This document shows, in pieces, positions 38,179 through 49,046 of a DNA stretch of 64,000 nucleotides. This DNA is from Gordonia mangrovi (GTDB lineage Bacteria > Actinomycetota > Actinomycetes > Mycobacteriales > Mycobacteriaceae): the NCBI RefSeq assembly GCF_024734075.1, contig NZ_CP102850.1, positions 62,001 through 126,000 on the forward strand. The letters run 5' to 3'. Each line of letters begins with the position of its first letter. Positions within the stretch are counted from its first letter, which is position 1. Both the position numbers and the translations under genes were made by a program. A model generated the notes under the pieces. That model saw nothing but the letters and a program-made list of their open reading frames with translations. It did no database searches and was not told the DNA's origin.

Positions 38179-38589
38179 ATGATCCGCATTCTGGTCCGCA
38201 CGCTGACCTACCTCATCTCCGCTGCGATCGGCCTGCTCGTCGCGACGTGGATCCTCAACGACATGACCGTGCACTTCGCGGGATTTCTCATCGCCCTGGC
38301 GATCTTCGCCGCCGCGCAGCTGATCCTGAGCCCGTTCATCACCAAGTTCGTGCACCGCAACGCCGAGGCGTTCATGGGCGGGGTGGGATTGGTCTCCACC
38401 TTTGTGGCACTGCTGCTGGCGACTCTGCTGGGCAGCAACGGAATCGAGATCAGTGGCGTCGAAACCTGGATTGCGGCAACCGTGATCGTGTGGCTGGTGA
38501 CCGCGGCGGCCACCCTGGTGGTGCCGTTCCTGCTGGTGAAGGCCGGGATCACCAGTGCCCGCGAGAACCGGGCGGAGTCCGAGACGTAG
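38179..38589 (+). CDS. Four-helix membrane protein of the phage holin (4TM) superfamily
   Basis: A 136-residue protein with four hydrophobic segments (about 6-26, 33-52, 65-85 and 97-122) and short charged ends. This matches the DUF360/Phage_holin_4_2 family of chromosomal proteins, which despite the name are mostly not phage genes. No phage genes lie nearby. Its function is unknown. It starts 11 bases after a 161-bp inverted-repeat element, which must shape its leader or promoter, and converges on the heme oxygenase gene with a 6-base gap. Confidence 0.8.
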   Translation: MIRILVRTLTYLISAAIGLLVATWILNDMTVHFAGFLIALAIFAAAQLILSPFITKFVHRNAEAFMGGVGLVSTFVALLLATLLGSNGIEISGVETWIAATVIVWLVTAAATLVVPFLLVKAGITSARENRAESET

Positions 38590-38595
38590 CGGCGA

Positions 38596-39252
38596 TCAGC
38601 CGGCCAGTTCGGCAAACATGCGCTCGTTGTGCCCGAATGCCTCGACCGCCTCGTCGAGCAGTCGGTGCACCTGAACACCGTCGAGCGGAAGTGTGTCCAG
38701 GGTATCCCGGTAGGCGTCCTTGTAGCGCTTCAGCTTGTCGATCTCGTCGAACACGTAGAAGCTCAGTGCGTCGTCGGTCAGCCCGTAGTGCAATTTCATC
38801 CGGCTCCGGATGACCTGCCCGCCACTGAGATCGCCGAGGTAGCGGGTGTAGTGGTGGGCGACGAAGCGGATCGGGTCGGTGCGGGTGGCCTCGATCGCGG
38901 CGACGTAGGCGGCCACCCCCGGCAGCGGGGTCACCGTGGCGGGATCCACCCCGAGAACCGCGAGATCAGCAGCCAGCCTCGGCAGTCGGCGCAACCGCTC
39001 GTCGACCACCGGCCCGGCGATCTCGTCACCGGACAGGTCGTCGCCGACGGATTCCAGTGCGCGATAGACGAAGTACAGCTGCACCGCCATCCGCAGGTAG
39101 TCGGCCGCATCGAGTCGGCCCGACATCAGGTCATCGACGAAGTCGGCCCGTTCGGCCCGTTCATGCGCCACGGCGGTCGCGGTCCGCAGGCCTGCCGAGA
39201 GCGAGACCGGAGCCGTCTCGGAGCGGTGGTCATCGTCGGAAGCGGTCGTCAT
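38596..39252 (-). CDS. hmuO: Heme oxygenase, biliverdin-producing
   Basis: A 218-residue all-helical enzyme that opens heme to biliverdin, CO and iron. The proximal heme ligand is His30 in TAVAHERAE and the distal-helix motif is RYLGDLSGGQ (near 142-151). It is close to corynebacterial HmuO in length. No IdeR/DtxR iron box is visible in the 130 bases upstream, so iron control may act elsewhere or be weak. It stands alone with no heme-uptake genes beside it, and no counterpart is known to me at this place in M. tuberculosis. Confidence 0.93.
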   Translation of the reverse strand: MTTASDDDHRSETAPVSLSAGLRTATAVAHERAERADFVDDLMSGRLDAADYLRMAVQLYFVYRALESVGDDLSGDEIAGPVVDERLRRLPRLAADLAVLGVDPATVTPLPGVAAYVAAIEATRTDPIRFVAHHYTRYLGDLSGGQVIRSRMKLHYGLTDDALSFYVFDEIDKLKRYKDAYRDTLDTLPLDGVQVHRLLDEAVEAFGHNERMFAELAG

Positions 39253-39387
39253 GATGCCACCAGTGTTACCACCACACCGCGGTGATCGGAACCGGGGGGA
39301 TCAAACCAGGGCGGTAGGGGAAGCGGGCGAGTCATCCGACCATGGCCCGGCGCCCACGGGGTCTGCCGCCGTCGGGCTCCGATCGCA

Positions 39388-42300
39388 TCAGGCGCCGAAC
39401 ACCTTGCGCACGACGACCTTCGCCCGGCGGGTCACTCGGAGGTAGTGGTCCAGGAACTCGGCCGCCTGATCCTCCGGCCAGCCTGCCGCATACGCGACGG
39501 CACGCAGTTGGCTGCCGGGCGCCGGCAGCTGATCCACCGGTTTCCCGCGCACCAACACCAGGGCGTTGCGCGCCTGGGTGGCGGTGAGCCAGGCCTCCTT
39601 CAACTGGGCGACGTCGTTCTCGCCGAGGAGTTCGACCGCGCCGATCGCATCCAGCGACTGCAACGTGGAGGTGTTGTGTAACGAGTGGTACCGATGAGCA
39701 TGGCGCAGCTGGAGGAGCTGGACAGTCCACTCGACGTCGGCGAGGCCCCCTCGACCTAGCTTGGTGTGCGTTGCCGGGTCCGCGCCACGAGGTAGCCGTT
39801 CGGCGTCGACACGCGCCTTGATCCGGCGGATCTCCTTGACCGCCTCGGCCGACACACCCCCCTCGGGGTAGCGGATTCGGTCGGCCATGTGCAGGAAGTC
39901 GACGCCGAGTTGCTCATCGCCGGCCACCTGATGCGCACGCAGCAGCGCCTGGATCTCCCACGGTTGCGCCCACTGCTCGTAGTACGCCGCATATGCCGCC
40001 AGCGTCCGCACCACCGGCCCGTTACGGCCCTCCGGACGCAGACCGGTATCCACCTCGAGCGGTGGGTCCTCACTGGGCGTGCCCAGCATGGAGCGCACCT
40101 TCTCGGCGATTGTCTGGGCCCACCGCACGGCGGCCGCCTCGTCGGCGTCGGGCTCCGGCTGGCAGACGAACAGCACGTCCGCGTCCGAGCCATAGCCCAG
40201 TTCTCCGCCACCGAGCCGTCCCATCCCGATCACGGCGATCCGTGCCGGTGGGGGCTCACCGCGGTCTCGCTCGGACTGCGCGATCGCCACGGTCAGCGCC
40301 GCATTGAGGACGGCGGCCCACACACTCGACAGCGCCGCGCACACCGCGGGCACCTCCAGCAGACCGAGGATGTCGGCCGAGGCCACCCGCGCGAGTTCGA
40401 ACCGACGATGCGACCGCGCCACGGCCACAGCGCGTTTCAGATCCGTCTGGCGGACCGTCGACGCGATCAGGCCCCTGGCGACGTCCTCGGGTCGAACCTC
40501 ACACAACTTGGGCCCGTTGGCACCGTCGGAGTAGAGGTGGATCACGTCCGGGGAGCGCATCAGCAGGTTCGCGATGTACTCCGAGGTACCCAGCACGTGC
40601 ATCAGTCGTTCCGCGACGACGCCGTCGTCGCGCAACAGCCGGATGAACCACTCGGCCTCGTCCATCACGTCACACAGCCGCCGATAGTTCAGCAGCCCGG
40701 CGTCCGGATCGGGGGTGTTGCCGATCCACTCCAGCAGTGACGGCAGGATGAGCAGCTGGATCTGGCCGCGCCGGCCGGGCGAGGAGGCCAGCGCCCGGAT
40801 ATGGCTCAGTGCGCGTTCGGGTTTCGCGTACCCCAGGGCGGAGAGTCGACGCTCCGCCGACTTGTCGGTGAGCGTCAGTTCATCGGTGTTGAATCGCGTC
40901 GCCGCCTCCAGCAGCGGCCGGTAGAAGAGTTTCTCGTGCAGCCGGCGGATGCGGGCCTTCTGCCGGGTGAGTTCCTCCCGCAACACGGTGGTCGCGTCTT
41001 TGTCACCCTCGGGCCGGATGTGTGCCGCGCGTGCCAGCCACCGCATGTTGTCGCTGTCCTCGAACACGGGCAGCAGATGTGTCCGCGACAGCCGTTGCAG
41101 CTGCAGGCGATGTTCCAGGGCCCGCATGAACTGGTAGGAGGCGTTGAGGTTGGCACCGTCATCGCGGCCGACGTAGCCACCGGCGGTCAGCGCGGTGAGT
41201 GCGTCCACGGTGGCCTTCTCGCGGATGTCCTCGTCGACCCGTCCGTGCACCATCTGCAGTAGCTGCACGGCGAACTCGACGTCACGCAGACTGCCGCTGC
41301 CGAGTTTGAGGTTGCGGTCACGCAGTTCCTCGGGCACCAGGGACTCGACCCGCCGACGCATCGCCTGTACTTCCGTTACGAAGTCCTCGCGTTCGGCGGC
41401 GGTCCACACCATCGGACTGACCGCATCGACGTAGTCGGCCGCTAGCTGCAGGTCGCCGGTCATGGCGCGGGCTTTCAACAACGCCTGGAACTCCCAGGTC
41501 TTTGCCCAGCGCCGGTAGTAGGCGAGATGAGATTCCAGCGTGCGGGTCAGCGCACCCGCCTTGCCCTCGGGTCGCAGTGCCGCGTCGACGTCGAAGAAGG
41601 CCAACGACCCGACGCGCATCATCTCGCCGGCGATCCGGGCCGCCATTCCGTCCGCGGGTTCGCTGACGAAGATCACGTCGACGTCGCTGACATAGTTCAG
41701 CTCTCGTGCGCCGCATTTGCCCATCGCGATGACGGCAAGTCGGACGGGCAGCGGTTTGTCGCCGCACACCTCGGTGATCGCGACCGCCAGTGCCGCGGTC
41801 AGCGCCGCGTCTGCGGCGTCGGCCAGGAATCCGCCGACTTCGGGCAGAAAGAGCACTGGTTCGTCCTCGACGGTGCACGCCAGGTCGTGCGCTGCCAGCT
41901 CGAGCAGCAGATTCCGATAGGCGATCCGCAACGCCACGACTGCTTTGGGTCCCGTCAGTCCGGCGCGATAGAGCTTGTTGCCCTGCTCCACCTCGCCGGG
42001 TTCCGCGGTGGCGTCGACCGACGCCAGCATCCGCGTGTTGATCTCCTCGACCGTGGGCACCGTCGCCGACGTCAGCAACCGCCAGCTGTCCGGTTCGGCG
42101 ACGAGATGGTCACCGAACGTGTCGGAGGCGCCGAGCACCGCGAACAGACGGCCGCGAAAACCACGGTCGGTTCGGATCAGACGGTCGATCTCCGGCCACT
42201 CCCCGCCCCCGACCGCACCCCGGAGGCGCATCAGTGCGCGCAGTGTCAGATCCGCATCGGGCGCGCGCGACAGCGACCAGAGCACGTCGGCCGCTTCGTC

Positions 42301-42402
42301 GTTGTCCCACCCCAACTCCGAGAGGTGGCCCGGGGCGGATTCCTCGAGCAGCCCGAGCCGTCCCGCACTGGGCACGCGGCCCCGTCCACGAAGTGAAGTC
42401 AC
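39388..42402 (-). CDS. glnE: Glutamine synthetase adenylyltransferase/deadenylase
   Basis: A 1004-residue bifunctional enzyme with two nucleotidyltransferase domains: the N-terminal one holds SDVDVIFV and the C-terminal one GSDADVLFV. One adds and the other removes AMP on the glutamine synthetase tyrosine (Tyr405 of GlnA1 here). GTG 42402 was chosen because family similarity starts there ([18 protein letters not shown]); an in-frame ATG at 42432 would add ten residues. It lies 49 bases after glnA2 on the same strand, the order seen in M. tuberculosis (Rv2222c-Rv2221c), so they are probably co-transcribed. Confidence 0.96.
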   Translation of the reverse strand: MTSLRGRGRVPSAGRLGLLEESAPGHLSELGWDNDEAADVLWSLSRAPDADLTLRALMRLRGAVGGGEWPEIDRLIRTDRGFRGRLFAVLGASDTFGDHLVAEPDSWRLLTSATVPTVEEINTRMLASVDATAEPGEVEQGNKLYRAGLTGPKAVVALRIAYRNLLLELAAHDLACTVEDEPVLFLPEVGGFLADAADAALTAALAVAITEVCGDKPLPVRLAVIAMGKCGARELNYVSDVDVIFVSEPADGMAARIAGEMMRVGSLAFFDVDAALRPEGKAGALTRTLESHLAYYRRWAKTWEFQALLKARAMTGDLQLAADYVDAVSPMVWTAAEREDFVTEVQAMRRRVESLVPEELRDRNLKLGSGSLRDVEFAVQLLQMVHGRVDEDIREKATVDALTALTAGGYVGRDDGANLNASYQFMRALEHRLQLQRLSRTHLLPVFEDSDNMRWLARAAHIRPEGDKDATTVLREELTRQKARIRRLHEKLFYRPLLEAATRFNTDELTLTDKSAERRLSALGYAKPERALSHIRALASSPGRRGQIQLLILPSLLEWIGNTPDPDAGLLNYRRLCDVMDEAEWFIRLLRDDGVVAERLMHVLGTSEYIANLLMRSPDVIHLYSDGANGPKLCEVRPEDVARGLIASTVRQTDLKRAVAVARSHRRFELARVASADILGLLEVPAVCAALSSVWAAVLNAALTVAIAQSERDRGEPPPARIAVIGMGRLGGGELGYGSDADVLFVCQPEPDADEAAAVRWAQTIAEKVRSMLGTPSEDPPLEVDTGLRPEGRNGPVVRTLAAYAAYYEQWAQPWEIQALLRAHQVAGDEQLGVDFLHMADRIRYPEGGVSAEAVKEIRRIKARVDAERLPRGADPATHTKLGRGGLADVEWTVQLLQLRHAHRYHSLHNTSTLQSLDAIGAVELLGENDVAQLKEAWLTATQARNALVLVRGKPVDQLPAPGSQLRAVAYAAGWPEDQAAEFLDHYLRVTRRAKVVVRKVFGA

Positions 42403-42451
42403 ACCCAAAAGGTAGCGCTCCGTTGACGCCACCTCTCATTCAGGTGCGCGG

Positions 42452-43792
42452 TCAGAGAGGCAGATAGCTCTTGAGTTCGTAGGGCGTCACGAGGCTGCGA
42501 TAGTTGGTCCACTCGGTCCACTTGTTCCGTAGGAAATAGTCGAAGACGTGCTCGCCGAGCGCCTCGGCGACGAGTTCGGATTTCTCCATCTCGGTCAGTG
42601 CCTCGGCGAGACTGCCCGGAAGCTCCCGATAGCCCATCGCCCGACGTTCGCCGGGGGTGAGTGCCCACACGTCGTCCTCGGCCTCGTCGGGCAGCTCGTA
42701 GTCCTCCGCGATGCCCTTGAGACCCGCAGCCAGCAGGACCGCGAACGTCAGGTACGGATTGCACGCCGAGTCGGGACTACGCACCTCCACGCGGCGAGAC
42801 GACGCCTTGTTCGGCGTGTAGAGCGGCAGCCGGATCAGCGCCGACCGGTTGGCGCCACCCCAGCTGGCCGCGGTCGGCGCCTCGCCACCGTGGATGAGCC
42901 GCTTGTAGGAGTTCACCCACTGGTTGGTGACCGCCGACAGCTCACCCGCGTGATGCAGAATCCCGGCGATGAACTTCTTGCCGGTCGCCGACAGCTGCAT
43001 CGGGTCATCGGGGTTGTGGAAGGCGTTGGAATCCCCCTCGAACAAACTCATGTGTGTGTGCATCGCCGACCCGGGATGCTCACTGAACGGCTTGGGCATG
43101 AAGGTCGCCCAGACACCTTCGTCGATGGCGACCTCTTTGACGACGTAGCGGAATGTCATCACGTTGTCGGCCATCGACAACGCGTCGGCGTACCGCAGGT
43201 CGATCTCCTGCTGGCCGGGCGCGCCCTCGTGATGGGAGAACTCGACCGAGATGCCCATCGATTCCAGTGCTTCGATCGCGTGCCGGCGGAAGTTGGGCGC
43301 GGCGTCGTGGACCGCCTGGTCGAAGTAGCCGCCGGTGTCCGCGGGTGTCGGGACGCTGCCGTCGAGCGGCGCGTCCTTGAGCAGGAAGAACTCGATCTCC
43401 GGATGGACGTAGCAACTGAAGCCCTGATCGGCGGCCTTGTTCAGCTGTCGCCGCAGGACGTGCCGAGAGTCGGCCCAGCTCGGCGTGCCGTCGGGCATCA
43501 CGATGTCGCAGAACATCCGCGCCGAGTGGTGCCGACCCGTCGATGTGGTCCACGGCAGGATCTGAAAGGTCGAGGGATCCGGTCGGGCGATGGTGTCGGC
43601 CTCGGACACACGGGAGAACCCCTCGATGGCCGAACCGTCGAACCCGATACCCTCTGCGAAGGCTCCTTCGAGTTCGGCCGGCGCGATCGCCACCGATTTG
43701 AGATAGCCGAGTACGTCGGTGAACCACAGCCTGACGAACCGGATATCGCGCTCTTCGAGGGTCCGCAGCACGAATTCCTTTTGGCGATCCAT
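42452..43792 (-). CDS. glnA2: Type I glutamine synthetase paralogue GlnA2
   Basis: A 446-residue GSI-alpha type protein, shorter than GlnA1 and without the adenylylation loop [10 protein letters not shown]; here the region reads DEAEDDVWALTPGERRAMG. FDGSAIEGF and HTHMSLF active-site blocks are present. In M. tuberculosis GlnA2 is dispensable, and in Streptomyces some paralogues act on polyamines, so a true glutamine synthetase role is not certain. Position matches Rv2222c. A good promoter (TTGACT-17-TTTAAC) lies just upstream. Confidence 0.95.
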   Translation of the reverse strand: MDRQKEFVLRTLEERDIRFVRLWFTDVLGYLKSVAIAPAELEGAFAEGIGFDGSAIEGFSRVSEADTIARPDPSTFQILPWTTSTGRHHSARMFCDIVMPDGTPSWADSRHVLRRQLNKAADQGFSCYVHPEIEFFLLKDAPLDGSVPTPADTGGYFDQAVHDAAPNFRRHAIEALESMGISVEFSHHEGAPGQQEIDLRYADALSMADNVMTFRYVVKEVAIDEGVWATFMPKPFSEHPGSAMHTHMSLFEGDSNAFHNPDDPMQLSATGKKFIAGILHHAGELSAVTNQWVNSYKRLIHGGEAPTAASWGGANRSALIRLPLYTPNKASSRRVEVRSPDSACNPYLTFAVLLAAGLKGIAEDYELPDEAEDDVWALTPGERRAMGYRELPGSLAEALTEMEKSELVAEALGEHVFDYFLRNKWTEWTNYRSLVTPYELKSYLPL

Positions 43793-43815
43793 GACCCGGA
43801 CATTAGAAGTACGCT

Positions 43816-43844
43816 GTTAAATCTGTGTTACACACACAAGTCAA
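43816..43844 (-). promoter_or_regulatory. Candidate promoter for glnA2-glnE
   Basis: On the minus strand, TTGACT (43844-43839) and TTTAAC (43821-43816) are 17 bases apart; the predicted start of transcription would be about 15-20 bases before the glnA2 ATG at 43792. A GTAAC/TTAAC pair with six-base spacing overlaps it, a weak GlnR-like half site only. Confidence 0.5.
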
Positions 43845-43876
43845 CAGCTATGTACTGGGCTTTCTCCGAACACTTC

Positions 43877-45466
43877 TCAGCATGTGAGACCAGCTGATGC
43901 CTTCGTGGGATCGGCGAGATAGCGTCCGACCGCGACGTCGACACACGGGTCGCCGGCGAACACCGCGGTGTGGTCGACACCGGTCACCGTGATCAGATCC
44001 GCCCCGACCTCGTCGGCAAACGACGCCGACGTCGCGTATGGCGTCGCCGGATCTCCCGTCGTCGCCACGACGACGGGTGTCGGAGCCGCCGCGGGCCAGG
44101 CGGCATCGGCATCGTCGTCGCTTGCCGACGGTGATGGGGCCGGCAGCGGCCACAGTTCGCAGATGCTCGACGGTCCCCGCCCGGTCGCGCGCCCGTCATC
44201 GAGAAACGGGGCCACTGCCCGGATCCGCCGGTCCAGCTCGCCGGGACGGTCGTGCTCGCCGAGCCGGCGATCGTCGGCGCAGCTGATCGCGAGGAAGGCA
44301 TCCTGCATCCGGCCATAGTGGCCGTCCTCGCCGCGCCCCTCGTAGGCATCGGCCAGGCGCAGCAACCCGGCCCCGTCCCCGCCGTCGAGGGCAACGAGCG
44401 CACGGCGCAGATCTGACCACCGCGCACGCTGATACAACGCGAAGATGGTGCCCGCCTCCGCGTCCCCGGCCGAGAGGAGACGGCTTCCGGCGGGCGCCGG
44501 ATCGACGATCAGCGGACCGACCAACCGCCGATAGGCCTCCACCGCACCGTCGGCCCGGTCACCGAGCGGACAGTCCGCCCGGGTCACGCAATCGCGGGCA
44601 AATGCATCGAACGCCTGCCCGAACCCGGCCATCTGCGCGACGGTCGCGTCGACGGGATCCTCGGCCGGGTCGACGATTCCGTCGAGGATCACCGCACGCA
44701 GCCGCTCGGGATACCGCCGCGCGTACTCGATACCGAGACGCGTGCCGTACGAATGTCCGACGAACGCGATCGCGTCGACCCCCAGTCGCCGTCGGACCTG
44801 ATCGAGATCGGAAGCGACGAAGGCGGTGCCGACCCGCGTCAGGAATTGCGCACCGACGCGGTCGCGGCACCGCTCGGCGACGCTGCTGCGGTAAGCCTCG
44901 ATGCGTCGCACTCCGGCAGCCGACCGGTCGCCGAAGTCCATGGCGCGTTCGGCATCGCGTTCGGCATCGGTGCGACATCGCAGCGACGGCCGCGACGCGC
45001 CCACCCCGCGCGGATCGACGGCAACGAGATCGTGGTCGACGGCGATCGGCTGCGACGCCAACCCCAGCGCCGCACCGACGAGATGGCCGACACCGGAGCC
45101 GCCCGGACCACCTGGATCGATGACGACCGTCCCGCGACTGGAGCCTGCCGCGGCAATGCGCGCCACCGCGAGCCCGACGGTCCCCAGGTCGGTGTCGCCC
45201 GGGTCGAGCGGAACCTCGATCCGGCCACACGACATGCGCCCCGCGAGCGTCGCGGGTACCGCGCCGTCGGCCACACCGAACGTCGGGCCGCACGCTCGCC
45301 AGTCGATTCCGTCTGCCGCGGTCACCGCCCGGCAGCTGTTCACCGTCGCCACCAGGGCCAACACCACGAGCACTCCGGCACGCCGTCGTCGGGTCGCAGA
45401 GCTCGCCACGTCGTGATCGTACGGTCGGAGCAGTCGCACCGCCGCCCGGGTTGTGAGGAAAACCAC
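43877..45466 (-). CDS. Exported alpha/beta hydrolase of the Hip1/CaeA (tripeptidyl aminopeptidase-like) family
   Basis: A 529-residue hydrolase with an N-terminal hydrophobic export signal (about 30-45) ending near NSC, which is a poor lipobox. The catalytic triad is Ser239 (GHSYGT), the Asp in TTGDPATPY and the His in GVDHTAVF. The oxyanion block DPGGPGGSG is at 118-125. It is homologous to Rv2223c/Rv2224c (Hip1, CaeA), serine proteases of the mycobacterial envelope. GTG 45409 (residue 20) may be the real start, as it removes a leader without homology. It is divergent from panB. Substrate here is unknown. Confidence 0.88.
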   Translation of the reverse strand: MVFLTTRAAVRLLRPYDHDVASSATRRRRAGVLVVLALVATVNSCRAVTAADGIDWRACGPTFGVADGAVPATLAGRMSCGRIEVPLDPGDTDLGTVGLAVARIAAAGSSRGTVVIDPGGPGGSGVGHLVGAALGLASQPIAVDHDLVAVDPRGVGASRPSLRCRTDAERDAERAMDFGDRSAAGVRRIEAYRSSVAERCRDRVGAQFLTRVGTAFVASDLDQVRRRLGVDAIAFVGHSYGTRLGIEYARRYPERLRAVILDGIVDPAEDPVDATVAQMAGFGQAFDAFARDCVTRADCPLGDRADGAVEAYRRLVGPLIVDPAPAGSRLLSAGDAEAGTIFALYQRARWSDLRRALVALDGGDGAGLLRLADAYEGRGEDGHYGRMQDAFLAISCADDRRLGEHDRPGELDRRIRAVAPFLDDGRATGRGPSSICELWPLPAPSPSASDDDADAAWPAAAPTPVVVATTGDPATPYATSASFADEVGADLITVTGVDHTAVFAGDPCVDVAVGRYLADPTKASAGLTC

Positions 45467-45570
45467 AGGTCACCGCCATGTATCGCAGCACGGCCCAGTG
45501 CCACAATGGCAGTGTCCAATCCACACCCGGGTACCTGCACGGCAGGACTCGAGGCAGAAAAGAGACAACG

Positions 45571-46434
45571 ATGTCCGAATCTTCGGTCTATGGCGCCACC
45601 GGCCCCGTCGCGGGCGATTCGTCGGCGTCGGCCCCCCGTCGCCGCCCCACCCGCGTCCATCATCTCGCTCAGATGAAGGCCGACGGCGAGAAGTGGTCGA
45701 TGCTCACCTGCTACGACTACTCGACCGCCCGCATCTTCGATGCCGCCGAGATCCCGGTGCTGCTCGTCGGCGACTCGGCGGCCAATGTCGTGCTCGGTTA
45801 CGACACCACGATCCCGGTGACCGTCGATGAACTCATCCCGTTGATCCGCGCGGTGGTGCGTGGCGCGCCGCACGCCCTCGTCGTCGCCGACCTACCCTTC
45901 GGCAGCTATGAGGCCGGCCCCCAGCAGGCGCTCGAGTCCGCGGTGAAGGTGTTCAAGGAGACCGGCGCCCACGCGATCAAGCTCGAAGGCGGAGAACGGG
46001 TGGCCGACCAGGTTGCCGCTCTCACCGCCGCCGGTATCCCCGTGATGGCCCACATCGGCTTCACCCCGCAGAGCGTCAACGGGCTCGGCGGCTACCGCGT
46101 GCAGGGGCGTGGCGACGCCGGCGATCAACTCGTCGCCGACGCGATCGCGGTGCAGGAGGCCGGGGCCTTCGCCGTGGTGATGGAGATGGTGCCCGCCGAC
46201 CTCGCCGGTCAGATCACCCGCAAACTCACCATCCCCACCGTCGGGATCGGCGCCGGCAACGAGACCGACGCCCAGGTATTGGTCTGGCAGGACATGGCCG
46301 GCCTCACGCACGGCAAGACCGCGAAATTCGTCAAGCGCTTCGCCGACATCGGGTCGGAATTGCGTTCGGCGGCCGAGCAGTACGCCGACGAGGTGCGCCG
46401 CGGCGCCTTCCCCGCCCCGGAGCACAGCTACTGA
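45571..46434 (+). CDS. panB: 3-methyl-2-oxobutanoate hydroxymethyltransferase
   Basis: A 287-residue enzyme that makes ketopantoate from 2-oxoisovalerate and methylene-tetrahydrofolate, the first committed step to pantothenate and CoA. The active-site blocks [22 protein letters not shown] and KLEGGERV are intact. ATG 45571 was selected by family start and the AAAGAGA sequence upstream; an ORF start at 45478 lies in the promoter region. It matches Rv2225. The folate donor is the type made by GcvT, and the 2-oxo acid is the substrate pool of IlvE. Confidence 0.96.
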   Translation: MSESSVYGATGPVAGDSSASAPRRRPTRVHHLAQMKADGEKWSMLTCYDYSTARIFDAAEIPVLLVGDSAANVVLGYDTTIPVTVDELIPLIRAVVRGAPHALVVADLPFGSYEAGPQQALESAVKVFKETGAHAIKLEGGERVADQVAALTAAGIPVMAHIGFTPQSVNGLGGYRVQGRGDAGDQLVADAIAVQEAGAFAVVMEMVPADLAGQITRKLTIPTVGIGAGNETDAQVLVWQDMAGLTHGKTAKFVKRFADIGSELRSAAEQYADEVRRGAFPAPEHSY

Positions 46435-46461
46435 TCCACGCAGGCGCATTAGGGTTGGCCC

Positions 46462-47436
46462 ATGCGCGACTTCTATCCGGAGATCGAACCGTTCGACACC
46501 GGTCACCTCGACGTCGGTGACGGTCAGCAGATCTACTGGGAGGTCTCGGGCCGTCCCGGCGGCAAGCCGGTGGTGTTCGTCCACGGGGGTCCGGGTGGTG
46601 GCACGTCACCCGAGCAACGACGATTCTTCGATCCGGCGCGCTATCGGATCGTCCTGTTCGATCAGCGTGGCTGCGGACGGTCGCGTCCACACATCGCCGA
46701 CGGCGCCGATCTGTCGGTGAACACCACACAGCACCTCATCGCCGACATGGAACGGCTGCGAGAGCATCTGCAGATCGAGCGGTGGCAGGTGTTCGGCGGT
46801 TCGTGGGGTTCCACACTGGGCCTCGCGTACGCGCAGACCCACCCCGACCGGGTCACCGAACTCGTCTTGCGCGGGATCTTCCTGCTGCGCCGCAGCGAGA
46901 TCGACTGGTACTACAACGGCGGCGCCGCCCACATATACCCGGATCTGTGGGAGTCTTATCTGGCCCCGATCCCGGAGTCCGAGCGGGATGGCGACCTGGT
47001 CGCGGCGTATCACCGGCTGCTCACCTCGGCCGACCGCGCCGTCGCCCAGTCCGCGGCGAGCGCGTGGACGGGCTGGGAACAGGCCACCAGCTATCTGCTC
47101 CCCAAGAAGTCGCCGGACAACCCCGGCTTGGACGCCGGCGACCCACGTTTCGACCTCGCGTTCGCCGCGATCGAAAACCACTATTTCGTCCATCACGGCT
47201 TTCTGCACGACGGCCAGTTACTGGCCGACATCGACCGCATCGCACACATCCCGGGGGTCATCGTGCAGGGCCGCTACGACGTCGTGTGCCCCACCCGCAG
47301 TGCCTGGGATCTGCACCGCGCGTGGCCCACTGCGGCCCTGCACATCGTCGACGACGCCGGCCACGCCTCCTTCGAGCCCGGTATCAAACACCACCTGATC
47401 ACCGCCACCGACGACTTCGCGAATCGGTCCGCGTGA
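46462..47436 (+). CDS. pip: Proline iminopeptidase
   Basis: A 324-residue S33-family serine peptidase that removes N-terminal proline from peptides. It opens with the family start DFYPEIEPFDTGHLDV, has the oxyanion HGGPGGG (41-47), DQRGCGRS (67-74), nucleophile Ser114 in GGSWGS, and the acid and base in GRYDVVCP and DDAGHASFE. There is no signal peptide, so it is cytoplasmic. It follows panB by 27 bases. M. tuberculosis does not have it at this position. Confidence 0.93.
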   Translation: MRDFYPEIEPFDTGHLDVGDGQQIYWEVSGRPGGKPVVFVHGGPGGGTSPEQRRFFDPARYRIVLFDQRGCGRSRPHIADGADLSVNTTQHLIADMERLREHLQIERWQVFGGSWGSTLGLAYAQTHPDRVTELVLRGIFLLRRSEIDWYYNGGAAHIYPDLWESYLAPIPESERDGDLVAAYHRLLTSADRAVAQSAASAWTGWEQATSYLLPKKSPDNPGLDAGDPRFDLAFAAIENHYFVHHGFLHDGQLLADIDRIAHIPGVIVQGRYDVVCPTRSAWDLHRAWPTAALHIVDDAGHASFEPGIKHHLITATDDFANRSA

Positions 47437-47520
47437 CGGCGGGCGCCGCCCACTAGACTCGTCAGACGAGCAGCCGGCGCGCCCGAACCCCGCGCCCGGA
47501 CACGTGAACAGGAGGACTGG

Positions 47521-49017
47521 GTGGCCCCATCCGAGCAGATCGAAGTGGAACTGAAGTTCGACGTGGAAGCCGGACACACCGCTCCGGATCTCCGGGTCCT
47601 GCCGGGTGTCATCGGCGCGACTGCACCGGAGACCTTCCAACTCGACGCCACCTACTACGACACCGAGAATCTCGACCTCGCCGGCAACCGGATCACCATG
47701 CGCCGCCGCACCGGCGGCCACGACGCCGGCTGGCATCTCAAGCGCCCCACCGGAATCGCCGGCGCCCGGCGTGAGCTGCGGATCGGGTTCGACGACGCCC
47801 CGGCCGACGGCAACGTGCCCATGGAGCTGATCAGCCCGGTCGTCGCGTTGACCCGCACCCGCAAGCTGATCCCGGTCGCCGCGCTGTCCACCACCCGCAC
47901 CGTGACCACCTTGATGGGGGCCGACGGGCGCCCGGTCGCCGAGTTCGCCGAGGACCTGGTATCCGCGCAGTCGATGTTGCCCGGCGGGCACTACCAGGAA
48001 TGGTCGGAGTGGGAGTTCGAACTCCTCGACAGCAGACGCGACGCCCGCCTGCTCAAGGCCGCCGAGAAGCTGCTACGCAACTCCGGCGGGCGCACCGCCT
48101 CGTCGGCGTCGAAACTGGCCCGCGCCATCGGGTCGACGCCGACCGTGGTGGAGCCACACCTCGGGCGGCGGCCGACGGCGCTGGATCTGGTGGTCACCGA
48201 CATCGCCATCCACCGCAATTCGCTGATCGCCTACGATCCGCTGGTCCGTATCGACGCCGAGGACGCGGTCCATCAGATGCGGGTGGCCTGCCGCCGGTTG
48301 CGCAGCATCTTCGCCGGGTTCCCCGCTGTGCTCGACCCGGCCCGCACCGCACACCTGAACGAGGAGCTGAAACTGCTGGCCCGCATCCTCGGCGATGCCC
48401 GCGACTCCGAGGTGCAGATCGCCATCGACCAAGGCCTGCTGCGCTCGGAGAACGCGTCGGCCGAACTCATCGACGAACTCACCGGCACCGAGACGACCAT
48501 CCACGACCGGGCGATCCACGCCGCCCATTCCGCGATGAACTCGGCGCGCTATTTCGCGCTGCTCGACGCGATCGACGAACTGGTGGCCTCCCCGCCGCCG
48601 GGGCCCGACGCCGACATCGACGCCGACACCGCCGTCGACCGGTCCATCGAGAAGAACCGCAAGAGCATCCGCAAGGCGCAGGCCACCCTCGCCTCGATGA
48701 CCGAACGCTCCCCCGAGTGGGAGGAGCAGCTGCACACGATCCGTAAGCGCGCCAAGCGGTTACGGTATGCCACCGATGCTGCGGAGCCGTTGGGCCGCAA
48801 GCGCGACAAGTCGGTCGCGAAGGTCGCCAAGCGCCTGCAGTCCTCGCTCGGCGACTACAACGACACCCGCATCAACCGGCAACGACTCGGCGAACTCGCC
48901 GCGGCGGGCACCCTGTCCGGACCGGATATGTTCGTCCTGGGGCGCATCGATGCGCGCCAGCAGGTCGACGGCGAACGCGCGCTCGTCGAATACCGCAAGG
49001 CGGCCAAGGACCTCTGA
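47521..49017 (+). CDS. CYTH-CHAD domain protein
   Basis: A 498-residue protein. The CYTH domain (about 5-200) has the EVELKFDV motif (8-15) and the alternate charged strands of the triphosphate tunnel fold. The CHAD domain (about 215-495) is a helical bundle with HQMRVACRRLRS and a C-terminal KRAKRLRYATD block, rich in His and basic residues. CYTH acts on triphosphates such as inorganic tripolyphosphate, and CHAD is known to bind polyphosphate. GTG 47521 has GGAGGA upstream. It matches Rv2226. Confidence 0.9.
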   Translation: MAPSEQIEVELKFDVEAGHTAPDLRVLPGVIGATAPETFQLDATYYDTENLDLAGNRITMRRRTGGHDAGWHLKRPTGIAGARRELRIGFDDAPADGNVPMELISPVVALTRTRKLIPVAALSTTRTVTTLMGADGRPVAEFAEDLVSAQSMLPGGHYQEWSEWEFELLDSRRDARLLKAAEKLLRNSGGRTASSASKLARAIGSTPTVVEPHLGRRPTALDLVVTDIAIHRNSLIAYDPLVRIDAEDAVHQMRVACRRLRSIFAGFPAVLDPARTAHLNEELKLLARILGDARDSEVQIAIDQGLLRSENASAELIDELTGTETTIHDRAIHAAHSAMNSARYFALLDAIDELVASPPPGPDADIDADTAVDRSIEKNRKSIRKAQATLASMTERSPEWEEQLHTIRKRAKRLRYATDAAEPLGRKRDKSVAKVAKRLQSSLGDYNDTRINRQRLGELAAAGTLSGPDMFVLGRIDARQQVDGERALVEYRKAAKDL

Positions 49018-49046
49018 CCTGACCCGATGGCGACTCTCCGGGTCCA

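Noticed and set aside
38179..38589. Prophage remnant based on the holin-like gene
   Set aside because: The family is a chromosomal four-helix protein; no other phage gene, integrase or att site was seen.
43793..43876. GlnR box upstream of glnA2
   Set aside because: Only one imperfect half-site pair (GTAAC/TTAAC) is present, unlike the four-part site before glnA1.
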